Assembly (NCBI RefSeq): GCF_036898825.1
Contig: NZ_JARUND010000002.1
Location: forward strand, 806,001-870,000
Source: Streptomyces sp. B21-083
GTDB lineage: Bacteria; Actinomycetota; Actinomycetes; Streptomycetales; Streptomycetaceae
Length of the DNA: 64,000 nucleotides
Reading direction: 5' to 3'
In this document: positions 8,287 to 20,421 of the stretch, piece after piece
Numbering within the stretch: position 1 is the stretch's first letter
How the letters are laid out: each line of letters begins with the position of its first letter
Translations under genes and position numbers: made by a program
The notes under the pieces: model-generated
The model's input: only the letters and a program-made list of their open reading frames with translations
Databases searched by the model: none
What the model was told of the DNA's origin: nothing

Positions 8287-8742
8287 ATGACCACGACACA
8301 GTTTCCCTCGGCTGCGGGACGGGCCGCCGTCGCCGCCGCCCTGGCCGAGGACGCCTCGGGGAACGACATCACCACCGCGTGGAGTGTTCCCGAAGACCTG
8401 GCGGCCACGGCCGAAGTCCGCACCCGGCAGAGCGGCATTGCCGCCGGCCTCCCCGCGGTCGCCGAGGTCTTCGCGCAGGTCGATCCCGAGGTCGAGATCG
8501 AGGCGAGCGTCGCCGACGGCGCCCGACTGGCCGCCGGCGACGTCCTGTTGCGCCTGTCCGGCCCGGCGCGCAGCCTGATCACCGGCGAGCGCACGGCGCT
8601 GAACTTCCTGCAGCGCCTGTGCGGCATCGCGACACTGACCGACCGCTACGTCCAGGCCGTGGCCGCGACCAGGACCCGCAGGCGAACTGCCCGCCTGCGG
8701 CCACGGCACAGTCGCCGCCCTCGCGCTGCTCGCCGAACGTGA
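8287..8742 (+). pseudogene. nicotinate-nucleotide pyrophosphorylase (NadC-like), 3'-truncated
   Basis: The first ~130 residues match quinolinate/nicotinate phosphoribosyltransferase: EDASGNDITTAW, the barrel lead GARLAAGDVLLRLSGPARS, and the signature ERTALNFLQRLCGIATLTDRYVQAV. Normal proteins run about 280-300 residues. Here the homology stops at about 8675, where the expected RTR..DTRKT active-site segment should begin, and the frame continues as an Arg-rich tail. Directly at the break a different family (PhzF-like) begins in another frame, so the junction is a deletion fusion. The start ATG at 8287 has GGAGAGCAG upstream. Confidence 0.7.
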
Positions 8743-9331
8743 AGGCGGCGACGACTACCGCGCCGTCCTGGGGACGACCCACCGCAGCTTCGACGGCCGG
8801 GCCACCCGAAACGGTGACAGCCTGACAGCATCGTTCGATCCAGGCCCGGTCAGCCTGAGCGACGCCCAAGGGCCCGAACTGGAGGCGATCGCACACGGCC
8901 TCGGACTGCCCGAGGACGCAGTCGCCGGGGACGCCTGCGTGGCGTCGAACGGGCGGCCGAGGCTGCTGCTGCCTGTCCGGTCCCGCGCCGTGCTGGCCGA
9001 ACTCACCCCGGACTTCCCTCTGCTGCGCGCTTCCTGCGACCGCCACGGTCTGCTGGGCTGCTACGCCTACTCGCCCCCGGACCGGCACGGCCGGGCGGCA
9101 GCCCGGATGTTCGCGCCGTCGATCGGAGTCCCCGAGGACATCGCCAACGCCAACAGCACGGCCTGCCTGGCCGCGCACGCGGCCGGATCCGGTACGGACC
9201 GCCTCATCGTCGACATGGGCGACCACCTCGGCTGCCCGTCAACCATCACAGCAACCGTTCACCACGACGGCGTGGAGCACCGAATCCGGGTCGGCGGCCA
9301 AGCGACTATCGCGCGAACGGTCGTGTGCTGA
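8684..9331 (+). pseudogene. PhzF-family isomerase, 5'-truncated
   Basis: This frame shows a PhzF-type protein from its ELPACGHGTVAALALLA motif (the family CGHAT box) to MFAPSIGVPEDIANANSTA and a final VDMGDHLGCPSTITATV. Homology is continuous to the stop at 9331. The N-terminal ~60-70 residues, including the catalytic Glu region, are missing. No start codon or ribosome site fits the 5' end. It is fused out of frame to the NadC-like fragment at about 8675-8684. PhzF relatives are isomerases or epimerases, but this copy should be inactive. Confidence 0.65.
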
Positions 9332-9757
9332 GGGCTGCGGTACTCAGGGCCGGTCAGGCCGCGTGCCGAGCAGAGCCGCCCTCGGGCTGTCGGCCGGTGC
9401 GGCCAGGACGAAGGAGGAGTGGACGGTCGAGGGCGAACAGCTCACCCGCGCGTGTGCCGCGCTCGACTCAGCCTGACGAGGACGAGGACGAGCGGCCGAT
9501 GCTGCGGGCGGCGCGCAAACCGGTGGACGGTGGTCGATGCCGAAGGCCAGTCGCGCCTACGAGGTGGCGGCCGCTGGTGGCCCTACCGGAAGCGCGGCGG
9601 CGGGGTGCCCGCCGGACGAGCGGCTCAGGACCCGGCGACCGCGCTCGCCTCGATGGAACACATCACCGTGGAGGAGCCTGCCTGGAGGACCGGCGATCCG
9701 CCGGGACCTTCTTCCGCTCAGGCCGCCTTCACGACCTCGATAAAGTACGCCGCCCGG
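9332..9757. other. intergenic stretch, only a possible gene remnant
   Basis: No convincing gene is present. A short plus-strand frame ending near 9476 (GLSAGAARTKEEWTVEGEQL) looks protein-like but has no start or family. The rest has high GC but no ribosome site. It is probably decayed sequence continuous with the broken genes to its left. Confidence 0.35.
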
Positions 9758-10216
9758 TCATGCCGGCGGAACGAGCGACTCCAGGTCACTCGGGAACTCG
9801 CTCGGCAGATCCGTCGGGAAGCCGGACGGAAGGTCGGTGGGGAGCCCGGACGGCAACGGGGGCAGTCTGGTGGGGAGTTTGGAAGGCAGCGCTGTCGGGA
9901 TACTGAACGACGGCTCGGGGGTTCGGCTCGGACTCTGGCTGGTCTCGGGCGACTTCTTGCCCGGGCTGTTGTCGCCGCCGGACACCATGAGCACCACGGC
10001 GACGACGGCTGCGACCACGACGGCGCCGATGATCAGGATGAAAAGAGGACTCGGACGCCTGCCGGGTCCGCGGCTTCCGCCCGGGTAGCCCCCGCTTCCG
10101 TGGCTTCCCCCTGAGGGCGGGCCGAAGCCCCCGGGAGGCGGGCCGAAGCCCCCGCCCGGAGGCGGACTGTCCCCCGGCGGCCCGGGCGGGTGGGGCGGTG
10201 CGGGCGGCATGGCCAT
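9758..10216 (-). CDS. proline-rich single-pass membrane protein
   Basis: About 152 residues. The N-terminal ~55 are Pro/Gly-rich and cytoplasmic (PPHPPGPPGDSPPPGGGFGP). One transmembrane segment follows (LFILIIGAVVVAAVVAVVLMV). The extracellular part is Ser/Pro-rich and ends in a degenerate tandem repeat of the form LP-x-x-LPS/T (residues about 105-145). The layout is common in Streptomyces cell-envelope proteins of unknown function. I took the ATG at 10216; the second ATG two codons on is as likely, and no strong ribosome site is seen. It lies downstream of xylA on the same strand. Confidence 0.65.
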   Translation of the reverse strand: MAMPPAPPHPPGPPGDSPPPGGGFGPPPGGFGPPSGGSHGSGGYPGGSRGPGRRPSPLFILIIGAVVVAAVVAVVLMVSGGDNSPGKKSPETSQSPSRTPEPSFSIPTALPSKLPTRLPPLPSGLPTDLPSGFPTDLPSEFPSDLESLVPPA

Positions 10217-10410
10217 ACCGTCAAGAGTCGCCGCGAACCGGTCAGCACGCGACCCCCGCACGGAAGTTGATACGGACTCATGCCATGGACCGCGTGATTC
10301 CGGAGCAATCCGAGCCAGGATCGGTCACAGGGGACCCACCGCGGCACAGTTGTCCGGTCGGCGACCGGGGACCCCGTCGGAAGACAGGCGTCCCCGGGTC
10401 CGCACGCGAC

Positions 10411-11768
<1,358 letters not shown>

Positions 11769-13214
11769 ATGTCAGCAGCCGAGGGTCCGCTCGTTGTCGG
11801 CGTGGACACGTCGACCCAGTCCACCAAGGCGCTGGTCGTCGACGCGGCCACGGGGCGGGTGGTGGCGAGCGGCCAGGCAGCGCACACCGTCACCACCGGC
11901 GCGGGCCGCGAGAGCGACCCGCGGCAGTGGTGGGACGCCCTGTGCGAGGCACTGAGCCAATGCGGTGACGCGGCGCGCGAGGCCGCCGCCGTGTCGATCG
12001 GCGGCCAGCAGCACGGTCTCGTCACCCTGGACGCGCACGGCGAGCCGGTCCGTCCGGCCCTGCTGTGGAACGACGTACGATCCGCGCCCCAGGCCCGTCG
12101 GCTGGTCGAGGACCTGGGCGGCGCGAAGACCTGGGCGGAGCGCACCGGAAGCGTTCCCGGCGCCTCCTTCACGGTCACGAAGTGGGCCTGGCTGGCGGAG
12201 CACGAGCCGGAGGCGGTGCGCGCCACCAAGGCTGTACGCCTCCCCCACGACTACCTCACCGAGCGTCTCACGGGCCAGGGCACCACCGACCGCGGCGATG
12301 TCTCCGGCACCGGCTGGTGGGCGTCCGGGACGGAGGCGTATGACTCGGAGGTGCTCGCACATGTGGGGCTCGACCCCGCCCTGCTGCCCAGGGTGGTCCG
12401 GCCCGGCGAAGTGGCGGGAACCGTCCGCGACGGTCACGAGCTGCCCTTCTCCAAGGGCACCCTGGTCGCGGCGGGCACCGGGGACAACGCCGCCGCCGCC
12501 CTGGGCCTCGGGCTGCGCCCCGGCACTCCGGTACTGAGCCTCGGCACGTCCGGCACCGTGTACGCGGTCTCGACGCACCGGCCCGCCGACCCCACGGGCA
12601 CCGTCGCGGGTTTCGCCGACGCCCGCGGCGACTGGCTGCCGCTGGCCTGCACCCTCAACTGCACGCTCGCCGTCGACCGCGTCGCGGCACTGCTCGGCCT
12701 GGACCGCGAGGCCGTCGAACCCGGTACGGGCGTCACGCTCCTGCCCTACCTGGACGGCGAGCGCACCCCGAACCTGCCGGGCGCCTCGGGACTGCTGCAC
12801 GGCTTGCGTCACGACACGACCGGCGGACAACTCCTCCAGGCCGCGTACGACGGGGCGGTTCACTCGCTGCTCGGCGCCCTCGATCTGGTGCTCGACGCGG
12901 ACGCGGACCGCTCGGCACCGCTGCTGCTGATCGGCGGCGGCGCGCGTGGTACGGCCTGGCAGCAGACCGTACGACGGCTGTCCGGGCGGCCCGTCCAGGT
13001 GCCCGAGGCCAAGGAACTCGTCGCGCTCGGCGCCGCGGCGCAGGCGGCGGGCCTGCTGACCGGCGAGGACCCGGCCGCGGTCGCTCGCCGCTGGGACACG
13101 GCCCGAGGGCCGGTGCTGGACGCGGTGGAGCGGGACCAGACGACGCTGGACCGGATCGCCGGGGTACTCTCCGACGCATCGCCGCTGCTGGAGCGGGGGA
13201 CGGCCGCCGAGTGA
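11769..13214 (+). CDS. xylB: xylulokinase
   Basis: A 481-residue FGGY-family sugar kinase that phosphorylates D-xylulose to xylulose 5-phosphate for the pentose phosphate pathway. The N-terminal phosphate-binding motif (GVDTSTQSTKALVVD), the substrate segment SIGGQQHGLV, LLWNDVRS, the second-domain GTSGTVYAVS, and the C-terminal adenosine motif LLIGGGARGTAWQQ are all visible. I chose the ATG at 11769, preceded by GGGAGAG; an in-frame TTG precedes it directly. It is divergent from xylA and followed by the ROK regulator on the same strand. Confidence 0.95.
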   Translation: MSAAEGPLVVGVDTSTQSTKALVVDAATGRVVASGQAAHTVTTGAGRESDPRQWWDALCEALSQCGDAAREAAAVSIGGQQHGLVTLDAHGEPVRPALLWNDVRSAPQARRLVEDLGGAKTWAERTGSVPGASFTVTKWAWLAEHEPEAVRATKAVRLPHDYLTERLTGQGTTDRGDVSGTGWWASGTEAYDSEVLAHVGLDPALLPRVVRPGEVAGTVRDGHELPFSKGTLVAAGTGDNAAAALGLGLRPGTPVLSLGTSGTVYAVSTHRPADPTGTVAGFADARGDWLPLACTLNCTLAVDRVAALLGLDREAVEPGTGVTLLPYLDGERTPNLPGASGLLHGLRHDTTGGQLLQAAYDGAVHSLLGALDLVLDADADRSAPLLLIGGGARGTAWQQTVRRLSGRPVQVPEAKELVALGAAAQAAGLLTGEDPAAVARRWDTARGPVLDAVERDQTTLDRIAGVLSDASPLLERGTAAE

Positions 13215-13330
13215 CGGCCCGAGAGGCGAACACGAAGCGACGGAGCCGCACCGACATCAGCTGAAGGACGCCGGCGTACGCCCGTCCGTGAACGTCGGCT
13301 CACGGACACCGACCGAGGACTGACGGAGGC

Positions 13331-14539
13331 ATGAGCGCACCGCTGCACGAGGCCCGTCCGCCCGGCGCGGGCGCCCGGCTGCCCGACACCCAGCAGGGCA
13401 TGCGCCGCCGCAACCTCGCGCGGGTGATGCACACCGTCAGCGCCGAGGGGCCGCTGTCGCGTGCCGGCGTCGCCTCACGCATCGGGCTCACCCGGGCGGC
13501 GGTGTCGACGCTGGTGGACGAGCTGACCCGCTCGGGGCTGCTCGAAGAGCTGGGTCCCGAGCGGCCCGGCCGGGTCGGGCGCCCCGGGTCGGCGCTCGCC
13601 GTGAGCGGGCGCGGTCCGGCCGGGATCGGCGCGGAGGTCGGGGTCGACCACCTCGCGGTCTGCGCGGTCGATCTGCGGGGCGTGGTCCGGGCACGCGCCG
13701 TACGAAACGGCGCCAACCGCGGGCGCTCCCCCGAACCGGTGATCGCGGAACTGACCGGCCTGGTGCGGGAGGTGATCGCCGAAGCGGAGCGCGAGGGCCT
13801 GTGGCCGGCCGGGATCGCGGTCGCCGTACCGGGGCTCGTGGCCCGCGACGGGCGCACCGTCGTCCGCGCCCCCAACCTCGACTGGCACGACACCGACCTC
13901 GGCGCACTGCTCGCCGTCGACCTCCCGCTGACGGTCGACAACGAGGCCAACCTCGGCGCGCTGGCGGAACTCTGGCTCGGAGACGGCACTCCGTCGGACT
14001 TCCTGCATGTGTCGGCCGAGATCGGCATCGGCGCGGCGGTGGTCGTGGACGGACGGCTGCTGCGCGGAACGCGCGGATTCGCCGGCGAGCTGGGGCATGT
14101 GCCGGTCCGTCCGGAGGGGCCGGAGTGCGCGTGCGGTGGTCGCGGGTGTCTGGAGCAGTACGCGGGTGAGGAGGCGGTCCTGCGGGCGGCGGGCGTCGAG
14201 TCGGGCGAGGATCGCGTCGGGCTGCTCGCGGAGCGCGCCGCTCAGGGTGACCCGGACGTACGGCGAGCTCTGGACGGGGCGGGCACGGCACTCGGTATCG
14301 CGCTGACCGGGGCGGTCAATCTGCTGGACCCCGAGATCGTCGTCCTGGGCGGCGCTCTGTCCGGGCTCGCGCCATGGCTGCTTCCGGCGCTGGAGGCGGA
14401 ACTGGCCCGGCGTACGGCGGGACCCGCCTGTGCGGTGTCGGTGTCGCGGCTGGGACCCGAGGGCCCGCTGCTGGGCGCAGCGCACTCGGTGGTGCGAGCG
14501 GTGCTGGACGATCCGGGGGCGGTGGCGGGGCGGGGCTGA
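13331..14539 (+). CDS. ROK-family transcriptional regulator (xylose repressor type)
   Basis: A 402-residue ROK protein with an N-terminal winged helix (RRRNLARVMHTVSAEGPLSR, then TRAAVSTLVDELTRSGLLEE). A sugar-kinase-like domain with the zinc/ROK signature follows (RGFAGELGHVPV, then CACGGRGCLEQYAG). Its place directly after xylB and beside xylA matches XylR-type repressors that release DNA when xylose or a derivative binds. The ATG at 13331 has GGAGG unusually close to it. The ATG at 13400 would still keep the helix-turn-helix and is a possible alternative start. Confidence 0.9.
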   Translation: MSAPLHEARPPGAGARLPDTQQGMRRRNLARVMHTVSAEGPLSRAGVASRIGLTRAAVSTLVDELTRSGLLEELGPERPGRVGRPGSALAVSGRGPAGIGAEVGVDHLAVCAVDLRGVVRARAVRNGANRGRSPEPVIAELTGLVREVIAEAEREGLWPAGIAVAVPGLVARDGRTVVRAPNLDWHDTDLGALLAVDLPLTVDNEANLGALAELWLGDGTPSDFLHVSAEIGIGAAVVVDGRLLRGTRGFAGELGHVPVRPEGPECACGGRGCLEQYAGEEAVLRAAGVESGEDRVGLLAERAAQGDPDVRRALDGAGTALGIALTGAVNLLDPEIVVLGGALSGLAPWLLPALEAELARRTAGPACAVSVSRLGPEGPLLGAAHSVVRAVLDDPGAVAGRG

Positions 14540-14639
14540 GCGGGCGACGTTCCAGGCATCCGCAACCCCCAGGCGCACCGGTGCGTCCCTCCATCCGTAC
14601 TCCCCACCTTTCCCACCTTCCTCGAAAGGCCTTTCACGG

Positions 14640-15239
14640 ATGGAGCGGACCAGGGTGTTCCCCAGCAGACGGCGGCTGTTGAAGAGCGCCGCGCTCGCCG
14701 CCGGTCCCTACGTCCTGCTGCCCGCGCCCCGGGTCGGCGCCCAACCCCCGTCCCCCGACTACCCGTCGGCCACCTGGGAGCCGGCGACCACCGCCAACTA
14801 CACGGCGTCGCACCGCCCGGTGACCCTGCTTCCCGACCTGGTCGTCATCCATGTCACCCAGGCGTCCTACTCCACGACCCTGGCCGTCTTCCAGCACCCG
14901 CGGAAGAAGGTGTCCGCGCACTACGTCGTGCGGTCCGGCGACGGACACGTGGCGCAGTGCGTACGGGAGCGCGACATCGCCTGGCACGCGGGTGACTGGA
15001 ACCACAACCTGCGCAGCATCGGCATCGAGCACGAAGGGTGGGTGGACCGGCCCGGCTACTTCACGGACGTCCTGTACGAGCAGTCGGCGAGGCTCACCGC
15101 GACGGTCTGCGCGCGCTACGGCATACCGAAGGACCGTACGCACATCATCGGGCACTACGAGGTGCCCGGCACCGATCACACCGATCCAGGGCCCAGCTGG
15201 GACTGGACGCGTTACCTACGCCTCGTCAACGGCGCCTGA
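14640..15239 (+). CDS. Tat-exported N-acetylmuramoyl-L-alanine amidase
   Basis: A 199-residue amidase-2/PGRP-type peptidoglycan hydrolase. Residues 9-34 form a twin-arginine signal (SRRRLLKSAALAAGPYVLL then APRVGA), so it should be exported folded. The catalytic domain begins at LVVIHVTQ (first zinc His). It shows VSAHYVVRSGDGHVAQCV, ERDIAWHAGDW, SIGIEHEG and ends with the second zinc site in IIGHYEVPGTDHTDPG. The family cleaves the bond between muramic acid and the stem peptide. The start ATG at 14640 has GAAAGG upstream. No operon partner is evident. Confidence 0.9.
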   Translation: MERTRVFPSRRRLLKSAALAAGPYVLLPAPRVGAQPPSPDYPSATWEPATTANYTASHRPVTLLPDLVVIHVTQASYSTTLAVFQHPRKKVSAHYVVRSGDGHVAQCVRERDIAWHAGDWNHNLRSIGIEHEGWVDRPGYFTDVLYEQSARLTATVCARYGIPKDRTHIIGHYEVPGTDHTDPGPSWDWTRYLRLVNGA

Positions 15240-15344
15240 GCGAAACGGTGGTGCCCTCGATCGGTCCACCGCGTCGAAACGGTTGTCCGCTTCCCTCCCC
15301 CGAGTGACGATGTCACCAGCCGTATCGCCCGCAGGGAGGCCCAG

Positions 15345-16625
15345 TTGACCGATCCATGGGTGGCCCTGGAGCCGGGAGCCGACCCCGTCGAACGTGGACG
15401 GGTGCTGCGTCGCGCGCACGAGACGTTCACCGAGGCCGGGACGGTGACCCGGCCGGTGCGTTCCGTGGTGGCCGACTCCTGGAGGCGTTCCGCCAAGGCG
15501 GGGGTGGGACCGGACGGCTCCGCGAGCGTGGAACTGGTGGACGGCGATCTCGGCGCCTACCGGGCGGAACATCCGCTGGCCCTGGTGATGCCCCTGTTCC
15601 GGGAGCTCATGGGCACCTTCGCCGCCGACGGCGAGCATCTGCTGGCGGTGTGCGACGCGCAGGGCAGGTTGCTGTGGGTGGAGGGCCATCCGAGCACCAG
15701 GCGGCAGGCGGGTCGGATCAACTTCGTACCGGGGGCACGCTGGTCGGAGTCGGCGGTCGGGACGAACGCGCCGGGTACGGCGGTCGCCGTGGACCGGCCG
15801 GTGCAGGTGTTCGCGGCCGAGCACTTCATCCGGCAGGTGCAGCCATGGACGTGCGCGGCGGCTCCGGTGCACGATCCGCGCACCGGGCGGGTGCTCGGCG
15901 CTGTGGACATCACCGGCCGGGACGGGCTCGCGCATCCCCACAGTCTCGGGTTCGTGCAGGCGGTGGCACGGGCGGCGGAGTCCCAGCTGGCGCTGCTCGC
16001 CCCGGCCCGCCCCGCCACGGACACGCTCGAACTGACCGCGCTGGGCCGTGACGAGGCTCAACTGCTGGCCGCCGGGCGCGCGTTGCGGCTCAGTCGACGG
16101 CACAGCGAGCTCCTTGTCCTGCTCGCCCGCCATCCGGAAGGACTGACCGGCGACGAGCTGCTGTGCGCGTTGTACGAGGACGAGTCGGTCACACCGGTGA
16201 CGCTGCGCGCCGAACTGGCCCGGTTGCGCCGTGTCCTGGCTCCCGGGTCGCTGGCGTCGCGCCCGTACCGGCTGACGATGCCGGTCGAGTCGGACATAGC
16301 CGTCGTGGAGCGCGCGCTCGACACCGGGGCGATCACCACGGCGGTGCGGGCGTACTCCGGTCCGTTGCTGCCCGGTTCCCGGGCACCGGCGGTGGCCCGG
16401 CTGCGGCGCAGGCTCGCTGACGGTCTGCGCACCGCGCTCGTCGCCCGACGGGACCCGGACCTGCTGGCCGACTGGGTCCACGCACCGTGGGGCGAGGACG
16501 ACCTCGACGTATGGCGTGCGCTCGCGGCGGTGCGACCGACGGTGGCCGTGCGGGCTCGCCTGGACGAGCTGGAGTCGGAGCAGTCGGCGCCGCGAGGGTG
16601 GGCGCGTCAGACCGCTCGGCGCTGA
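15345..16625 (+). CDS. GAF-domain transcriptional activator
   Basis: A 426-residue regulator with a GAF sensor domain (about residues 80-210: LLAVCDAQGRLLWVEGH, then ESAVGTNAPGTAVAVDRPVQ and GAVDITG). This resembles the sensor part of AcoR/acetoin-type activators. The C-terminal half (ALRLSRRHSELLVLLARHPEG and following) has an OmpR-like winged helix pattern rather than an AAA+ domain. It starts at a TTG (15345) behind GGGAGG. It lies directly upstream of an aldehyde dehydrogenase on the same strand and, as in other Streptomyces, is probably its activator. Confidence 0.8.
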   Translation: MTDPWVALEPGADPVERGRVLRRAHETFTEAGTVTRPVRSVVADSWRRSAKAGVGPDGSASVELVDGDLGAYRAEHPLALVMPLFRELMGTFAADGEHLLAVCDAQGRLLWVEGHPSTRRQAGRINFVPGARWSESAVGTNAPGTAVAVDRPVQVFAAEHFIRQVQPWTCAAAPVHDPRTGRVLGAVDITGRDGLAHPHSLGFVQAVARAAESQLALLAPARPATDTLELTALGRDEAQLLAAGRALRLSRRHSELLVLLARHPEGLTGDELLCALYEDESVTPVTLRAELARLRRVLAPGSLASRPYRLTMPVESDIAVVERALDTGAITTAVRAYSGPLLPGSRAPAVARLRRRLADGLRTALVARRDPDLLADWVHAPWGEDDLDVWRALAAVRPTVAVRARLDELESEQSAPRGWARQTARR

Positions 16626-16852
16626 CCCTGCCCGGCTCCCGTGCCCCGGGCTCAGGCCCCACAGCCCGCGCCGGTGCCCGGATCACCTGCCGACCCACGC
16701 GACGGCACCCTCGTACGCGCCACGCGTCGGTACGCTCCCCCGCGCATCCCATGGCGGGCCCCGCGCGCAACCTGTCTGCAACCTCGCCGGTTCTAGCGTC
16801 GCGGCGAGAGCGGCCCGACGGCGGGCGGCTCTGCTGAAGGAGGCAGGCCAGC

Positions 16853-18376
<1,524 letters not shown>

Positions 18377-18387
18377 GGGCCCGAAAA

Positions 18388-18425
18388 AAGGCGCCTGAGC
18401 TGGGCTTTTGCCCGCCAGGCGCCTT
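18388..18425. terminator. transcription terminator after aldehyde dehydrogenase
   Basis: AAGGCGCCTG (18388-18397) pairs perfectly with CAGGCGCCTT (18416-18425) around an 18-nt loop, beginning 11 bp after the stop codon. The T-run is short (TTCCTCT), which is normal in Streptomyces. It could serve both the dehydrogenase and the facing integrase gene. Confidence 0.75.
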
Positions 18426-18537
18426 CCTCTCGGCCCACCCAGTGCAAGGACCGACTTACGTCATAACTCCCAGTTCCTCCCACTGCTGTCCCGCTCCTGA
18501 CCAGTACTTCCGGACCAGTCACGGACCAAACCCCGCC

Positions 18538-19926
18538 TCACCCTTCACACTCCGCGCTCTGGCTGACGCGGTCCCACTCCTGCATGGACTCCTCAATGAG
18601 GCGGTTGGCCTGCTCTCGGATGCCGTCCAGGAACTTGGCGTAGTAGCGGAAGAGGACCTCAATGCTCTGGCCCGCGCGACGAGCGCACTCGGCAGGGTCG
18701 ACACCGGAGTACAGCCAGAACGAGATCCCAGCGTGCCGGAGATCATAGGGCCGCTTGGCCAGCTTGGAGGTGAGTTCTGTACGGGTCAGCACGTACTTCC
18801 GTGCCCGCGCCCACGTTGTACCGTAGGCAGCTGCATCCACGTAGTTGCCAGCCTGGTTCCGGAACAGTCGGCCGTCCGGCGCCACGCCGAAGCGTTCGAT
18901 GTGCGCACGGAGCATACGTACGAACTGCGGCGGGATAGGCACAGGTCGAGTCGCGGTAGCCGCGCGGCGCTTGAGGGAGTGCACCTCGTGCACCGAGCCG
19001 CTGTTGGTCCACTCCTTGCCTGAAGTGACGACGCCACCCGAAAGGTTGAGCATTCCCCATCCGGAGTCGGGCAGATGGCACTGTTCGAACCGGAGATGAA
19101 TGACCTCCGCAGGCCGCATTGCCGCGTGATACATGCAGCCGAAGAACGCCTCTAGATGAGGGCCGCGACCGCGCTGCTGGGCAACCGCCGTGAGCAACCG
19201 GGCGACCTGGGCGGGATTGGGAACGGCAGCCGGGTCCGCCTCCTCGTTGACCGCTGGAGCTTTCCACCGAAGCCCGTTGAGGGGATTCTGTGTGAAGTAG
19301 CCTTTCTCCACCGCGATATTGAGGACTTCATTGAACGCGGCCCGCTTGCGCCGCGCCGTCTTGGCAGCAGCCTCCTTGCCGTCCAGCTTGAGGCACAGGG
19401 CGTCCAGTGCCCGCCGCAGAACGTCGGATTCCGTGAGAGCGCTGACGGAAATGGAGTTCCGCTTCATCCATTCCAGCGCATGCCGCCATTCCTCAACTGG
19501 CTCTTCCCCCCATGCCTTCTTGTTGAACGCCCAGGAATACAAGGCTCGTCGTAGCACCCGTGGCTCCGGATAGGTCACGCCAGCGTACACAAGGGCAGGC
19601 GTGATGGTGGCGAATGCGTCCGCTAGTGTGCGGCGGGTGTTTCCCGGTGTACGGTCCCAGCGCTGGTCGAGGTATTCGTGCGCAAGGTCGTACCATGTCG
19701 TCCGCTGCTTGATAGCTCGCAGCTCGGACGCCGGCAGCCCTGTGAGCTCATCGAAAGGCTCACCTTCACGGGCCGCGGTCAGCAGCTTTGCGCGCCTGCT
19801 CTCGGCGAGCCCGACAGTCATGAACGACTCTGATTTTTCGCGCCCATTGACCGTCCACGGGACCATGAACGGCTTGCGCCTATCGGGCCGCTCCCATATG
19901 TCCCAGAAGCGGACGTTGTAACTCAT
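18538..19926 (-). CDS. int: tyrosine-type site-specific integrase
   Basis: A 462-residue phage/ICE integrase. The catalytic set is visible: Arg in AAMRPAEVIHLRFE, the His/Arg box RPYDLRHAGISFWLYSGVD, and the nucleophilic Tyr in FRYYAKFLDG. An N-terminal arm-type DNA-binding region precedes it. The start ATG at 19926 overlaps the stop of the excisionase gene (ATGA), so the two are translationally coupled. Actinomycete integrative elements of the pSAM2/SLP1 kind carry this xis-int order beside the attachment site, which would lie in 18426-18537. I see no tRNA there and no replication or transfer genes upstream, so the rest of the element seems lost. Confidence 0.9.
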   Translation of the reverse strand: MSYNVRFWDIWERPDRRKPFMVPWTVNGREKSESFMTVGLAESRRAKLLTAAREGEPFDELTGLPASELRAIKQRTTWYDLAHEYLDQRWDRTPGNTRRTLADAFATITPALVYAGVTYPEPRVLRRALYSWAFNKKAWGEEPVEEWRHALEWMKRNSISVSALTESDVLRRALDALCLKLDGKEAAAKTARRKRAAFNEVLNIAVEKGYFTQNPLNGLRWKAPAVNEEADPAAVPNPAQVARLLTAVAQQRGRGPHLEAFFGCMYHAAMRPAEVIHLRFEQCHLPDSGWGMLNLSGGVVTSGKEWTNSGSVHEVHSLKRRAATATRPVPIPPQFVRMLRAHIERFGVAPDGRLFRNQAGNYVDAAAYGTTWARARKYVLTRTELTSKLAKRPYDLRHAGISFWLYSGVDPAECARRAGQSIEVLFRYYAKFLDGIREQANRLIEESMQEWDRVSQSAECEG

Positions 19927-20120
19927 CGCCAAGTATCAGAATCTTTCTCGCACTTGTCCCACCAGGAATCCAGGTCAGCACGACGGCACCTGAGTTCACC
20001 ATTGGGCAACTTGATCATTCGGGGCGCTTCCCCGCGAGTGCGCATTCGGTAGAACGCCGAAGGACTCATACGGATCTCCGCAAGGACCTCAGCGAGCTTC
20101 AACGCCGGAGGACGAGCCAT
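19923..20120 (-). CDS. xis: excisionase-like helix-turn-helix protein
   Basis: A 65-residue MerR/AlpA-type DNA-binding protein (LKLAEVLAEIRMSPSAFYRM, RGEAPRMIKLPNGELRCRRADLDSWW). This is the standard small excision factor encoded just before integrases in actinomycete integrative elements. Its stop overlaps the integrase start by four bases. Together with Int it would direct excisive recombination. With the remaining element genes absent, it is probably a relic that is still open. Confidence 0.85.
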   Translation of the reverse strand: MARPPALKLAEVLAEIRMSPSAFYRMRTRGEAPRMIKLPNGELRCRRADLDSWWDKCEKDSDTWR

Positions 20121-20400
20121 GCAGTATCACTTTCGCGTCGAGACGGGCTTCATGCCGGAATCCATGTGCGCACCGATACAGCGCGCGACTTCCTCGCGGC
20201 GCACAAGCGAGCAGCCCGAAGGTGACCTTGCGTAGAGCAGCAGTGGCCAGGGGCATGAAGGTGTGGTCATTGATGTAGCAGCAGCTGGCAACAGCCAACC
20301 AACGTCTCCTCTCGAATGCGTACGGCTCTGCCAACTGGGTTCGGCACGGCTCCACCGCCAAGCACAGCCGCGTGCGAACACCATCAATGCTCTGGAAGAT

Positions 20401-20421
20401 CCCCGGTTTCGGTAACCGGGG
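20401..20421. terminator. hairpin, possible terminator
   Basis: CCCCGGTT (20401-20408) and AACCGGGG (20414-20421) form a perfect 8-bp stem with a 5-nt loop. It stands alone in gene-poor sequence upstream of the excisionase gene. The transcript it serves is not evident. Confidence 0.4.

Noticed and set aside
18426..18537. tRNA gene or attachment site next to the integrase
   Set aside because: No cloverleaf, T-loop GGTTCGA or CCA-adjacent stem could be found in this stretch.
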